Of a stretch of 64,000 bases of DNA, positions 44,317 through 55,900 are shown piece after piece. A program made the position numbers and the translations under genes. This stretch comes from Cytidiella melzeri (lineage: Eukaryota > Basidiomycota > Agaricomycetes > Polyporales > Irpicaceae), in contig JABYQR010000069.1 in NCBI GenBank assembly GCA_022592445.1, positions 90,621 to 154,620 of the forward strand. Direction: 5' to 3'. Each line of letters opens with the position of its first letter. The first letter of the stretch is position 1. The notes below the pieces were generated by a model, which had not been told where the DNA came from, ran no database searches, and was given only the letters and a program-made list of their open reading frames with translations.

Positions 44317-46429
44317 ATACCCCCCGCGCCTTTTGAGTTCGTGAACGCATGCCCCCTACACGACCCCCCACCGATGGGTGTGACGGACAGCGCTTTGGAA
44401 TGCTTCAAAGTGCTGCTGGTTCTCTTTCTTTGTTTTCGTCACAACCACACTCGATACACGTATAGAAGTTCTATCTTAGCTAGAGGCCAAGGTATAGCTC
44501 GTCAACTCCTCAAATACCCCCCTCCTCCTTGACGGAACCCTTCCCATGTTATCTAACTTTTTCAGCTTCACGCTCTGGATTAGCGGCTCTTGTTGTTTTA
44601 TTGCTGTATCGAATTTTATTACGGTTCTTTGAAGAACATGCTCAATACTTTTGTAGTTTTGTTTGCATTGCATGTATTTCAGACTACTATCACTCTTACT
44701 CTATTCTCTCTCCCCCCCCCCCTGTGTGTGTTTCAGCCCGAGCGCGGGTCATGGGCCTGGACGTTGCATTGTTATTTTCTATCCTTTTGCTGTTTCTTGA
44801 ACAGAGAGAGAGAGAGAGAGACATGTATTTCCCACCATTCCATTCTGATAAACAGACACACGCACGTTACGTGGCCGAGACACACGTTTGTATTAGTTAG
44901 TTCGCTAGCCTGTGACATGAACATACTGAAGACAGAATGTACCAGGTTATATTGCAGTATTTCGATCGTTGTGTTGGTTGGTTTGTATGCCGGGTGCGCG
45001 ACAGGTGTTCTAGATCTACGGTGCGTGGAGGAGTTTGCTGCAAATTTGGGAAAAAGAAAAATGGAACAAAGGGAACGGGCCAAGGCTGGGTCCTGGGAAG
45101 ACACGGGGAGGGTTTCGTTATGTTCTCGAGGAATGCTGGTACGGTGTATTGAGTCAAAGGAAAGATGTACGTCCTTTGTTCGTTGTCAATTGAATTCATT
45201 GTCGTGGGAGGGAGGATATCCAGGCTATGGATATTGTTGAGAAGCAGAGGTCCGTTTTGGACGAAAGCCGCATTGTGGGCAGCCTGAGGTTGTAAGTAAG
45301 TCAAGGCTGCGCTGCGCTGCGGAAGGGGAAGAAGCTTGGGACGTCGTTTGCGTGTTGCCTCGTTGGAAAGTGAGCAGTCTCCGATAGTCGTTAACTTCTA
45401 TCGATGGATGGGGACCGTTAGTCGTCAACTGAGTGTTGGTCAGCGAGAGTCGTGGGGGAGGCAGACCGAGATCGAAGTGGAAACACCGCTGTGATGATTT
45501 ACATTGACTGGTCTCAGGCTGTAATGGGCTGGTCTCCAGTCGTTCTCTCGGGAGGCAACTTGCGACCGGACTGGATGGCGAGTCTAGGTCTGCAACATAT
45601 AAAAAACGCGGCTTGTCATCCGATATCGTCGGGAAAAAAAGAGATGGAATGCGGTTCTTACCTTGATTGAAAGCAAGAATCTATCGCAGTCGCGATTGGG
45701 TATCGCCTTCGTGCAGTGCTTTTTCTACAAATACAAAGATTGCGCGGGCCATCCTCGGGCATGTTGGAGGGAAAAAAAGTTGGCAGCCTTAGCTCAATTG
45801 AGAGCATAATTCCCTCGCACGTACAGGAGGGATATTGCTTCCCTGCACTCGCTGTTTACGGGAGTAATACTGGAGTCAGCAGGTTGAAGTGTTGCGCGCA
45901 ATGAACGAAGGAGAGATGGAGCAGTGGGCTCCTTGTCAAGTAAGCGTATCAGAGATCCATGGGGCAAGCTTTCGACGACCACGTCGCTGATGATCCTGTT
46001 TGCATAGTTCGGTGTGTGGGGATTGGTCAGTCGACTCAATCTGCGTGAGAAGGGAACATTTGTGAGATGACTTGCAGCTGCCAGTCGCAGTCGAGAGAAG
46101 TGCAGGCCGGCCAACGCCATCTGCCAGTGGGACATCTCCGCTGGTTGATTACCCAACCAGGTTCAAGTAGTATTGTGTCGCTGGCCTGGGTCACTTCTAT
46201 CCTCCAATCATCGCCCATTCGTCTTCACTCCTCTCGTCGATGAGAACCTCCCGCGGCGTGGGTAACTGCACCATAACCACGATAGCTCGGAGCCAGGGCA
46301 GCTGCTGCCGTTTTCTGGCTGAGCAAATCCTACGTAAATGTCGTAAGGACCAAGTGGAGGTGACCACGTCCTGGGCAAAAGCAAAGGGACAATCATCCGT
46401 GAATGTGTTTGTGCACATGCACTGCAGCC
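44317..46429. other. Intergenic, low-complexity tracts
   Basis: Over 2 kb without a recognised gene. An 11-C run at 44712-44722 and an (AG)9 run at 44803-44820 are visible. A tRNA-like box A (agctcaattgagagc) near 45788 has no convincing partner elements. Long frames such as 44590-45240 have no domain. Confidence 0.55.
44803..44820. repeat. (AG)9 microsatellite
   Basis: Nine AG dinucleotides, a simple length-polymorphic tract. Confidence 0.9.
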
Positions 46430-46634
46430 ACTTCCATAAGTATGGGCGGGTTGTCAAAAAGTTACACCTAGTCGGACCGTGACGGAGTACGTCAGACATT
46501 GATCGGAGTTACTCGGCATTGCAGTGCCGTGCTGCATGTGGCGGGGCGAGGGCAGTCGGCGACTTCAAGTTGCCACCCCGCTCGTAGTTCGCCTCTGCAT
46601 AATTCACACGCGCCCGCCCATCATTATGGAAGTG
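46430..46634. mobile_element. MITE-like dispersed repeat, copy 2
   Basis: Same element as 18552-18745, with a few substitutions and an insertion near 46580. The terminal inverted repeats are clear here: left cacttccataag-tatgggcggg; right end, read on the other strand, cacttccataatgatgggcggg. No coding capacity. Two copies almost 28 kb apart show this is a family, not a local duplication. Confidence 0.78.
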
Positions 46635-46980
46635 GATGTATTCAACGCGTTTCTGATTGGACGCTTGGGTCGGAGTCTCGAAAGTTGCCATCTTGAACTT
46701 GAACGGTCAACATCAAGTCGTGCCCTCTGCGCTGTCAATGGATACACATTATCAATCTTCGACCCAGCTGCGTGGTATAGTACCCGTAGCGGAAGAGGCC
46801 ATCTTCCAAAAGCCGTGGCAGTCTTCTGCAATCATCTGCCCTGATATTAATGTGAACGCTCCATGTACACGCTCTCGACTTTCGAGCGTTGTATACGAGG
46901 AATCTCTCGTCGAGGTATGTGGGATATGTTGGAATGCGTCTTTTGCTGAATGGAGCTGGGTCCGTTCCAGAGCTTCAGAA

Positions 46981-47004
46981 CATATGACTATGAATAGTCA
47001 TATG
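46981..47004. repeat. Short perfect inverted repeat
   Basis: catatgactat / atagtcatatg with a two-base centre: 11-base arms, perfectly paired. Confidence 0.9.
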
Positions 47005-47934
47005 ATGAACAACGGGATGGTACGTACAGTACTGCGCAAAACGCCTGCCCCCACTTTGCACATGTCCAGAAATTTCATTTATCCCCACCAAGCCAATGGA
47101 GTTGTGCACTGCTCTCACGGTTCCATGAAAAAAAGAAACACAATCACGACATATGAGCCACATATGTTGAACTACAACAGTTTCCTGAAAAATCTGTCCA
47201 TCAGGCATCGTGTTGGAGCAAGGCCTCGGGAAGAACTTTGTTCAAAATTTTCAATGATTGTGGCGAGCGCAAAGGGTGCGGGAAATGTATGTCGCTCTAT
47301 CCAATTGTTCACAGACTTGTCAAGACTGATAGAGTCGTTATTCCCTTCTGCCACTCTGCCATTCTTTGCTCGTTCGCAGACTTGTCAAGACTGATAGTTG
47401 CCTCCCTCGCCATTCTGTTACTCTGTGTCACCATTCAAGGGAAGCCCCTACGCGTCTCGTCTCTTTGTATTGGATGCCACAATGACCAATCACATCTCCA
47501 TCCCTACGCCCGCACGACCGCACTTTCGCTGGGAGTGGTCCTCGGGTTTAGGGCGCATGTTCGAACGACGCTCCCCATCTGACGTGCTCCACGTGCATTG
47601 CAGACAGGCAAATCAGTTCTTGAGGGTGCCGTGTTCACAGATTCGGCGACTCTTTTATTCGGTTTTGTTCATGTTACTAGGTGAGTAGCATGGGGTCCGA
47701 GCATCGTCATCTCGCAAGACTGAGCAAGATTTGCTATATTCTGGTCACAGACAGTGCAACAGCCACTTTCGACAGTCGGCGTCGTGCAAAGCATCCTAGT
47801 CAAGGTTTTACAGCGGGCTGTGTAGTGGAAGAGGGACCACGCGTCAAAGGCGCGGAGAAAACCTATGGTGTGTATTCGAGGACTTATTTGGAGCTCTAGG
47901 TCCACAGGCCGAGAGAAGTGGACCTGTCGAAACG

Positions 47935-47942
47935 TATAAAAG
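47935..47942 (+). promoter_or_regulatory. TATA box of the hydrophobic secreted protein gene
   Basis: TATAAAAG, 129 bases before the ATG at 48064 and followed by a CT-rich leader (ctctctcag, cctcccagtcttccagtc). Confidence 0.6.
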
Positions 47943-48063
47943 GCAGGCAAAACCAGCCGTAGATTCCTCATCCTGACCAGCAGTCGCACTATTCGCCTCT
48001 CTCTCAGGGTAATCCAGCCTCCCAGTCTTCCAGTCCTACATCCTTCTCTCGACACCAAGCACA

Positions 48064-48896
48064 ATGTTGTTCAAGTCCATCGCCACCTTCGCTACCTTTG
48101 CGCTCAGCGTTGTCTCCGTCATCGCCGCTCCCGCTGCGAACGTCGACAATGCAGTTCTCGTGAAGAAGGCACAGCCCCAGAGCATCCCACAGATTTTTGC
48201 GGGCGCCACAACGTCCCTGACGCCGCTCACCCAGCAGCTGCGTGCGTCCCTCCTCTCTCTCTCCACGTCCTGGAGTGTATTTGACTAATCCTCCCATGTT
48301 ATTTAGAGGGCCTCACTGCCAGTGACCTTTCGGTGGACGCCATCACTCCCATCGTCGGCAGCATCACTGTGATCTTGAACGAGGTCGTTACCGATGTCAG
48401 CCTCCTCGTCGGCCAGGAGGCGTCGATCGTGTTGGCCACAGTCGATGCCACCGCTCTCGTCACAGTTCACGACCTCTCCGTCATCGTCTCCGAGCTCGTC
48501 CACGTACGTTAATCGAGATCCCCATCCGTTCACATGATATTCTCTGACGCAGGCCGTCTGATTGTGTAGCTCGTCTTGACCGCCCTCGGCACCGTCACCA
48601 GCATATTGCTCGCACACCCCTTCACCGCTGCCGCCGAGATCCACTCCTTGCTCTTCGAGGTTGGGTACGTGAACAGAACCCAATTTCTCGGTATAAATAG
48701 TCACTTATCACACAAACTGTGATCTATTTATTTCTGCAGTCAACTCGTTGGTACGGTCGTCACCACCGTCGTCCAGGTCGCAGGTGTCCTTCTCCCTGGT
48801 CTCTCCTTCGCTATTAGCGGCCTCCTCGGCGATCTTGGGTTCATCGTCTCCGAGCTCGGTCTCACCCTCCTCGGTGGCTTGCTTGGCCTCCTCTGA
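48064..48896 (+). CDS. Small hydrophobic secreted protein, unknown function
   Basis: Start 48064 gives the signal peptide MLFKSIATFATFALSVVSVI cleaved near AAP. Four exons, with introns near 48242-48306, 48504-48569 and 48665-48739, join in frame; the first is phase 1 and makes Gln across the junction (QLQGLTASD). The mature chain (about 185 residues) is almost cysteine-free and rich in Val, Leu, Thr and Ala, with repeated VSEL and hydrophobic helices up to the end (GLLGDLGFIVSELGLTLLGG). Proteins of this type (signal peptide, alternating hydrophobic/Thr helices, no Cys) are common in Agaricomycetes, but I know no assigned function. It is not a hydrophobin, as the eight Cys are absent. Strong TATA and CT-rich leader suggest high expression. 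Confidence 0.8.
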
Positions 48897-50129
48897 GAGA
48901 AGGATCAGGCATTAGCACACAACCTCAGGCGCGTCCGTGAGACGGTGTTCTCGAGTCCGACGCGGATGGGTTATTGGTCGTGAGCTGGTTTGCTGATATG
49001 TTCTGGAATCGTTTGTTTCTTGGATCGTGATCTGGGCTGCTGCTTTGTCCGAAGAATGCGGAGTCTGTGCAACGTGTTTCTTGGCAGTGACTTATTGTAA
49101 ATAGTTGATAAAGCCCACATGTGTAACTACTTGCTACTATTACTACTGCTGCTGCTTCTGCTTCTAGAATGGTAAAAAAATTGACTCTCGAGTGTTGTTG
49201 AGTCGTTTGTGAAACTCGGCTACTACTTTTCCAAGAACGTTGTCCGGGTTTGGGTAGGTGGTATCTTTGTGGCGCGGGAATAGCCGTTACAGTTTCTTAG
49301 TACGCTCGGAACTCCAACGGTGACGGTGATCACCTTGAACGTTTGAACCGTGACGCTGCAGTGAGGCTCTTGCCAGTGAGCCAGGCCTGCATACTACTAG
49401 TAATGTCTATCGTTCGTTGCTTTTTCGGTGGGAGATTGTTTTTCACTCTCTCGTCTCTCACACGCCGGTCGCGTTCATCACAACTTGCACTTCAAGTTGT
49501 AGTGAAGAGAGCTTGCACCATGTCTCAGTAATGCCAGCATGCTCATTGCTATAGTGCGGTCTGAAAAACCCATGCTAGAAGTGCGTGGCTTTGTTTTTTC
49601 CACTCTGAGTGTTTTTCAATTGTCTTTGGCGAGATCCAAGTAGTGAGTCGTTCCAGTCTCTTCTCCCGCAAACGTAGTAAACAGTGAGAGAGAGCCAGGC
49701 CTGGCTGTATTCTAACTCATCGACACGTCTTCTCTCATCCGGCGCCATCTTCGGTATGCTCTCGATTCGATTCTCGACATACTCGCCGCGTCCGTCGAGT
49801 CTCGAGATTGGTATCATGCGCGGTTTTGCGTGTGAGAAGATCAAGTATGCCCACGTCGGTGATTTCGTTGTCAAGGGTGCTAACACAAACGTCTATATGA
49901 TATGCAATTCCACTGAAAACGCAAAGCTGCGCGAATTTGAATAGGCGAAGAGGACGAAATGACGGCGTTTTCGACAATCAAAACCGCCTGTCATGTAGCC
50001 CAACCACCACGAAGCACGCCAAGGAACAAAAACAACTAGCAGAACGCGGAATCGGAGAAATGGGGAGGGCCGTTTGGATCGATGCAAAACGTCTTGCGAG
50101 GACCTCGTCGCTGAGATGTAGAAGGAAAC
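48897..50129. other. Intergenic, 3' flanks of two genes
   Basis: Contains short CTG/CTT repeats near 49145 (actactgctgctgcttctg). Frames around 49575-49977 on the minus strand have no recognised domain. Nothing else seen. Confidence 0.5.
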
Positions 50130-52010
50130 AAAAAGAAGAGCCTAATTCTTGGGGAAGGGGGAGGTCAAAGTGGAAGCTGGCATTTGGGAGTTGCGGCTTG
50201 ATGACGTCTTCCCAAAGCCAATGCATCGGATTCCCGTAGCTGATATCAGAATAAGCCATGTGACCAGTGCCGCCAGTGAGGAGCGCAGCCAACTCGGTTT
50301 CGGAACCGACGATAAGGGCACCAGAGTCGCCAACTTTAGAGAACACTGCCGCTTCGACAGAATCAAAAGTGCCGCCAAGCTCGTAGCGGCGCGTAAAAGA
50401 GTCAAACCCAGAAAGACGACCTATCGTGGTCAACGTGGCGTGACCACGTTTATGCACGTATCGCACGGGATTGCGCTGAGGGTCCTTATTGACGGGTTGA
50501 CTCATCTGAGCGGCGGTGAGAATCTCTTCCAGCTTGAGAAGCGATCCACAGGATAGTTAAACTCGCTTGGCACATTCATGTCGTGCGGGTAAACCATCAT
50601 GCTCGAAAACTTCCCAGGGAAGATTTCAGTGCCTCAGATCCGAATCATTGGTGGACGCTTTACTTAGACAAACTTAGTACTCACCGATATCAATGACGTT
50701 CCCCATGAAGTGTAGCCAGAATTTCGCCTTGTCGAGCTTGATGACACAGACATCCTGTGTGTAGCCGGAAGGGGTACTGAGGCTAGAGATCGGAGGTGCC
50801 CAGACGACGTGGCCAACGATACGATGCTTTATGCTGGACCATTCCTTCTTCATAGTGAAAAGGAGCGACTTAAGGGACTGGATCATCCTGGTACTTTTCT
50901 TGAGGTCGTGTTCGATGGCCGCCAGACTCGCTGCTAGAGCATCATTGGCAGCGGCCTCCGTGCGCGACGCAACTTTCTCCAACAATGCAACATTGTCGTT
51001 CTGATGACCTATCTCAGCCATGATGGACGTTAATTATTTTTCAAAGACATCTTTGCCCATGAGGACGACTTCCTTCTTTTCCTTTCCGGCTAGTGGCTGT
51101 GGTAAGAATCACAATCGTCTTTCGATAAACAACTCACAGATGTAAACGTAAGGATGATTCCCTTCGTCCGAGGGGAAGAACACATGGCGTGCTGTGATAC
51201 CGTAAAGATCCTTGCCGACACTGAAGTACATGCCCAAAGTGCCTGAAGTTTGCTACGTCTTCGAGCCAGCGATAGGCAGGCGGTCGTGACCGGGTCTATT
51301 CCGCTCTTGAGAGGATAAAAAATGCTGCCGGGCTCGAAGAGTTCGGGATCGGAAAAACGCTGGACGACGGATTCACGATATGCCACGTCTACGTCGCGAA
51401 TGTGGTGTTGTTGAAGGAGTGCAAGGATTTCCTGGGAGGAATCGAACGTGGCGTCGCCAGTGGTACTATCAGGCAGAACTCCGATCCAGATCGTAACAGG
51501 GCTGGTGACTGTCTTCACTCTGCCGCGCTTCTGCTGTTTTTCCCAGCTGAAGCGGACTGGGTCGACAGATGTTGTCTGCATACCTTGCTTATCTAAAAGC
51601 TTGACAATCTTTGAAAAATTGTCAGTCCGCAGATATTACTCAAGGGACCCACGGATCTCGTCGCGAATATGGTCCCAAAGATCCTCACTAAGCTGTGAGT
51701 GTTCATGGACGGTGTGAAGCTGCATCATGCGAGGGATTTCCCGTGGACTGGTCAGGAGTGGCCAGATATCGGTAGACGTCCTGTAGACAAGCTTGGGGCC
51801 AGGATGTCTATCACCGCGAAGACCGAAGTGATACAAATACTTCTCGAATTTCGGGACTTCATGCGACGACTTGACAGAAGTCGTGCTGTAGGAATTGTCG
51901 TAGTCTGATGTTCTCAAAGGTGTCACCAAACTAGAAATCCGGAGAGGAGGAAACACTCTGCGTAAACGCCTTCTTGCACTGCCTGTCGAAGGCCGGCGAA
52001 GCATGAACAT
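50130..52010 (-). pseudogene. Fungal chymotrypsin-fold (serine-peptidase-like) family protein, multiply disrupted
   Basis: Recognisable blocks in order on the minus strand: GPKLVYRTSTDIWP (51799), SPVTIWIGVLPDSTTGDATF (51500), GTLGMYFSVGKDLYGITARH (about 51244-51185, with the putative catalytic His), KEVVLMG, a coiled-coil segment (50674-51021), IKHRIVGHVVWAPPI, DVCVIKLDKAKFW, TLTTIGRLSGF, then VGDSGALIV (putative catalytic Ser) and ALLTGGTGHM..SYGNPMHWLWE. This matches a large basidiomycete family of unknown role. Disruptions: no usable in-frame splice around 51650; a frameshift near 51265 followed by a TAG near 51250; a TAA near 51031 inside the coiled-coil exon; and a one-base loss near 50548. 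Residues around the breaks are conserved, so loss is recent. Confidence 0.75.
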
Positions 52011-52957
52011 GGGTATTTTGGTTATTCACTGCTCAGTATACGAGCCAGTCAGCATAGGAGATATCGAGTAGAACATTAACTTACTTAGTGAGTTTTCAGA
52101 CGTGATAAGACGAGAGAAGATGTCCTCGTCCGCTCCGAGGCCTCCTCCCCCTTATATACTACATTCAACTGCGACAAACTTGGACAACAACTTCAACCGC
52201 CATCATCAACCATCTTTTAGCTCACGTGGAATAGGCGCTTGGTTCTGAGGACCTGATTGGCTCCGCTGAATCGATTCGCTTCGAAAAAAAATCTTTTAAC
52301 TCGTGCGGAAACGCTCAATCCTCTTGCTCGCGCCTTCGCTCTTCGACAAGCCCCCGTCATCATGCAGCTTTGCGCTGACCACCGTGGCTTTTCTGCATGT
52401 TTTTCAACGCCATCTCCAAAGCTACATACGCACTCGCAGCTACTACTGGTATTCATCATGCATTGTTGCTTATGCCTTGCAGGCTCGTCTTGCTGCAAGT
52501 AATGCTGTCGTTGCTGCGCCGCCGCATCGTTTGTCCTGTGCCACCGGAGCTCCGTGCAATGAATCGAGGCGGCGGGCGGCGTGATCCGTTTTGGGCGAAA
52601 AGACGTCAAAAGTGGATTCAAAAAGGCAATTCTGCCTTTTACAGACGGCTCCGAGAACCCGGGCTCGTTGATCGAGACGTCTTCTCTGGCGGTACCTCGA
52701 CGTTTTTCATAAAAACAGTGCGAAACGCGCGGACGCCATGACATCCGTCCATTTTGTGGCAACATGGCCTGTATTCCTGCTCGAGTCGTCGAATCCGGAC
52801 TTGTCAAGTAACGTCTTCGTCGTCGCCGACGACGAGCAAGACCCGTTATACGACGTCGAGACCTTACCAACGTCGGGCCTCTGTACGTCCAACGCATGCG
52901 TTTGTTCTTTTGACCGCTCAACCAAGTCACAGCAGTTACCCTTTGCTAGGTCAAACA
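52011..52957. other. 5' flank of the O-methyltransferase-like gene
   Basis: About 950 bases. Frames on both strands mirror each other and lack domains. A ggcttt/aaagcc-type hairpin (aaaggcaattctgcctttt) is visible at 52621-52639. Confidence 0.5.
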
Positions 52958-55900
52958 ATGACATTCGCCGACTTGCGTGCTTTGCACGACCTCATTGGTG
53001 TCGCCATCGACGACATTGAGCGTGTATACCGTCCACACCTGCATCCTGGCCCACGTTATACCTCCCAGACATCTCCTTGGACCGCTCCCGCCGCCTCACC
53101 CGCTGCAACATCCACCACAACCAGGCGGTCCTGCTCCTCCAGTGCCACTGACTCCGACACCGAGGAATCCGGCGACACGGACTTCTCCCTGCCTCCTACG
53201 CCCGTCAGTCCTATCAGCCCTTCAAGCAACAGCGTCAGGTTTGCAAACGGCAACGGCAGAGTGAAGAAGGGCAGGGCGAGAGCACAGACCATATCTGCGA
53301 CGACTCAGCCATCGGCGGGATCATCTCCAGGCCCTATGCCACCTCCAATTCTGAAGCAGCCTCCGTTGGATTGGCCATCGTTGGATGTGCCCATTTTTCA
53401 CTCGCTTTCGACCTCTTCTACTCCCCCTCCAACGAATATCACGCCCGTGACCAGTGCAATCTCATCCCCTTCGCAATTCACCGTTCCTTCTACACCGAGC
53501 TCTTCGGTCTCAACTCCAAGCTCTTCCGCTTCTACCTTCTCTCCCCCACAGGAGCAGTCTGCTACGGTTCTCCCTAGCTCTCCTCGCACTCCCCTCACTC
53601 CTCACAGTATCTCCGGCGACGATCAAAGTGAAAGAAAGTCACCTAACAGGACCGTGGAGGTGGAAGCAGGCGGGGATACTCCTCGTCAGAAGGAGTGGAA
53701 GAAAAAGTGCGAGGATCTGACGAGTCATACTGACGTTATCAACGCTGTGAACCGGATAGTAGCTGCCTGTGCTCAGATGGCGGCCATGATCCAGAAACCG
53801 TTCTTGACTATTTGCGACGCTGCGATGGGCGTAAGTTCTTCTTTCTGTTGCATTGTGAGCCAGTATAGCTGATCCCTTGATTGAAATTGATACCAGTATC
53901 ATCTACCTGCATGTTTACGATTTCTAGAGGCATCCCACATTGTCGAGATTCTACGGGAAGCCGGTCCACGCGGCCTTCACGTGGATAACATTGCGAGTTG
54001 CATCTCGTCAGGAAACACATTTGGCGGGGAGGATATAGTCGATTCCAACAAGCTCAGTATGTCGTATGCCGTACGTCATGTGGGCGTGAGATTCTTAGTT
54101 GATGTATTGTATAGGTCACATACTGCGCTTGCTCGCCACGCATCATATAGGGAAGGAGGTTCGCCCGGACGTGTTCGCCAACAACCGTTTGAGTAGCGTC
54201 ATGGACTCTGGGAAAGCCTGGAGGGACCTGATGGGGCTTATTCCTGGTAGTAAAGAAGGGTATGTCGCTCCACCATACCGTGTTTCTAAAGGCAATCAAT
54301 GACCTAGCTTGTATCCGCTATAGCCCAGAGAAGAAGTACGAAGACACTGACGGCACCGCAGCGTTTGTCGGGCTATGGTACGTGTTGACTTCGCGCCTTT
54401 CTGAGTATGGACCCTCATACAAGATGACAGTACCGACGAACTGTTCAAGGCGTCTGCATACCTGACAGATTGCTATCTTTATCCGCCGTCCTCGCATCCT
54501 ACTTCACCTGACAAGTTTTTGTTCCCTGACGATAGCCCCGACGCTATCCCGCCTGTACCACCGATGCCTCCGCATACGAGTCACTCTGTGTCCGCTCCCA
54601 TCACCGGTACAAAGCATCACGCTCACAGCGACTCTATAAGTCTTATGAGTCCAATGGCTAGACTACGGAAGAAGAAATCAGAGATCAGTTTATCGCTGAA
54701 CCTGACGCATGTTACACAGCACAAGCTGAGCCCGCCCATGACGTTCGCGCAGAATTCTTTGCACGGTTCACCGACGTCGATGTCCTCGTCCACGAATTCC
54801 CACGGCAGGATGCATAGTCGCAGCTCGTCGTCTGTGAGTAGTGCCGATGGCAGTGACATAACGGGCACCCCGCCCGCTCCTCCCACCCCATCGAGGCCTG
54901 GGATCCTGAAACGAATTTCGAATCGGTCGGTGAGCACTATGCCAGAGAATTCAAGAATTGCAACATCGATGATTTCGCCGCCCATCCCACAACTTCCGAG
55001 CACTCCTCGGTCACCGTTCCACAAGTCGACATCCCAGCTGTCCCTAAGTTCGGCGATGCAAGATACCTTTGATAGGTTAGAGTCGACACCACCGAGGGAG
55101 GGAGGGAGGCTTTCGGACGTGGCCATGGGTGATTTGCTCTCCACGCCGAGGTCGGGTCCTAGCAGTGTGCACGCCAGGGACAGGGAGATGACGACCCCGA
55201 GATCGACGCCGAGCAAGATCTCGTTGACCTCTTTGATCACGAACGTAAGTGGGAACACTAGCAGGCAAACGACACCACCGACGCCAAAGAGCCCGTTGGT
55301 GACAAGGAAGCAGAGTCCCCCGGCGGTAGTCAGCCACGGCCAGGGACTGTTGTTGGGTCCGGCTTTTGACCTTCAGCCGCCTGCTACGACATTTGGGTCT
55401 CCACGGCCAAGGACTTTCTCTGTACCTGTGGTCCCTGCGAGTCCTGCACCTAGTTTCCACGAGACTCATACTCGACGGCACGCGTCCCCCATACCGCCAC
55501 CGATTCCGACAAAGTCGAGCTTACGCAGTCTTCGTTCTGCATCTGCAGGTGCTTCTACTACTAGCCTTGCGTCGTTCAGGGACAAGCACGTGAGGAATGT
55601 TTCGGGGAAGAGCGTCACGGAGGGAAGCGAGATGTACGCGCCGTTCAACCTTGCCTTTAACACAAAGGTGCGGTACTTTGAGTGGTTGGAGAAGAGCGAG
55701 AATGCGTTTAGGTTGAAGAGGTTTGGGAAGGCGATGACGGGGACTGGGGGGTGGGAGGTTCCGGGGAGTGTTGTCACTGGTACGTCGCCCGTTATGTCTT
55801 CAGTTTGCATTTCCCGTCGGACGGTTGCTGTGTTTGTGGTGGCTGACGTGGATGGCAATAGGGTTCCCGTGGCATGAGCTCCCGCACCGGTCGGTGGTAG

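Larger units (their letters stand above)
46635..48063. other. Intergenic with an unsupported 245-codon frame
   Basis: The frame 46657-47394 is long but starts at the MITE edge, has no recognised domain, and contains a duplicated ~22-base run (cagacttgtcaagactgata at 47311 and again near 47378). An 11-bp-arm palindrome sits at 46981-47004. The TATA box of the next gene is at 47935. Confidence 0.45.

Noticed and set aside
45780..45900. tRNA gene suggested by a box-A-like agctcaattgagagc
   Set aside because: No convincing box B, no pairing acceptor stem and no sensible anticodon arm follow, so it is probably a chance match.
46657..47394. 245-codon open frame as a gene
   Set aside because: Begins at the edge of a MITE, contains a duplicated run of about 22 bases, and shows no domain or intron structure typical of neighbours.
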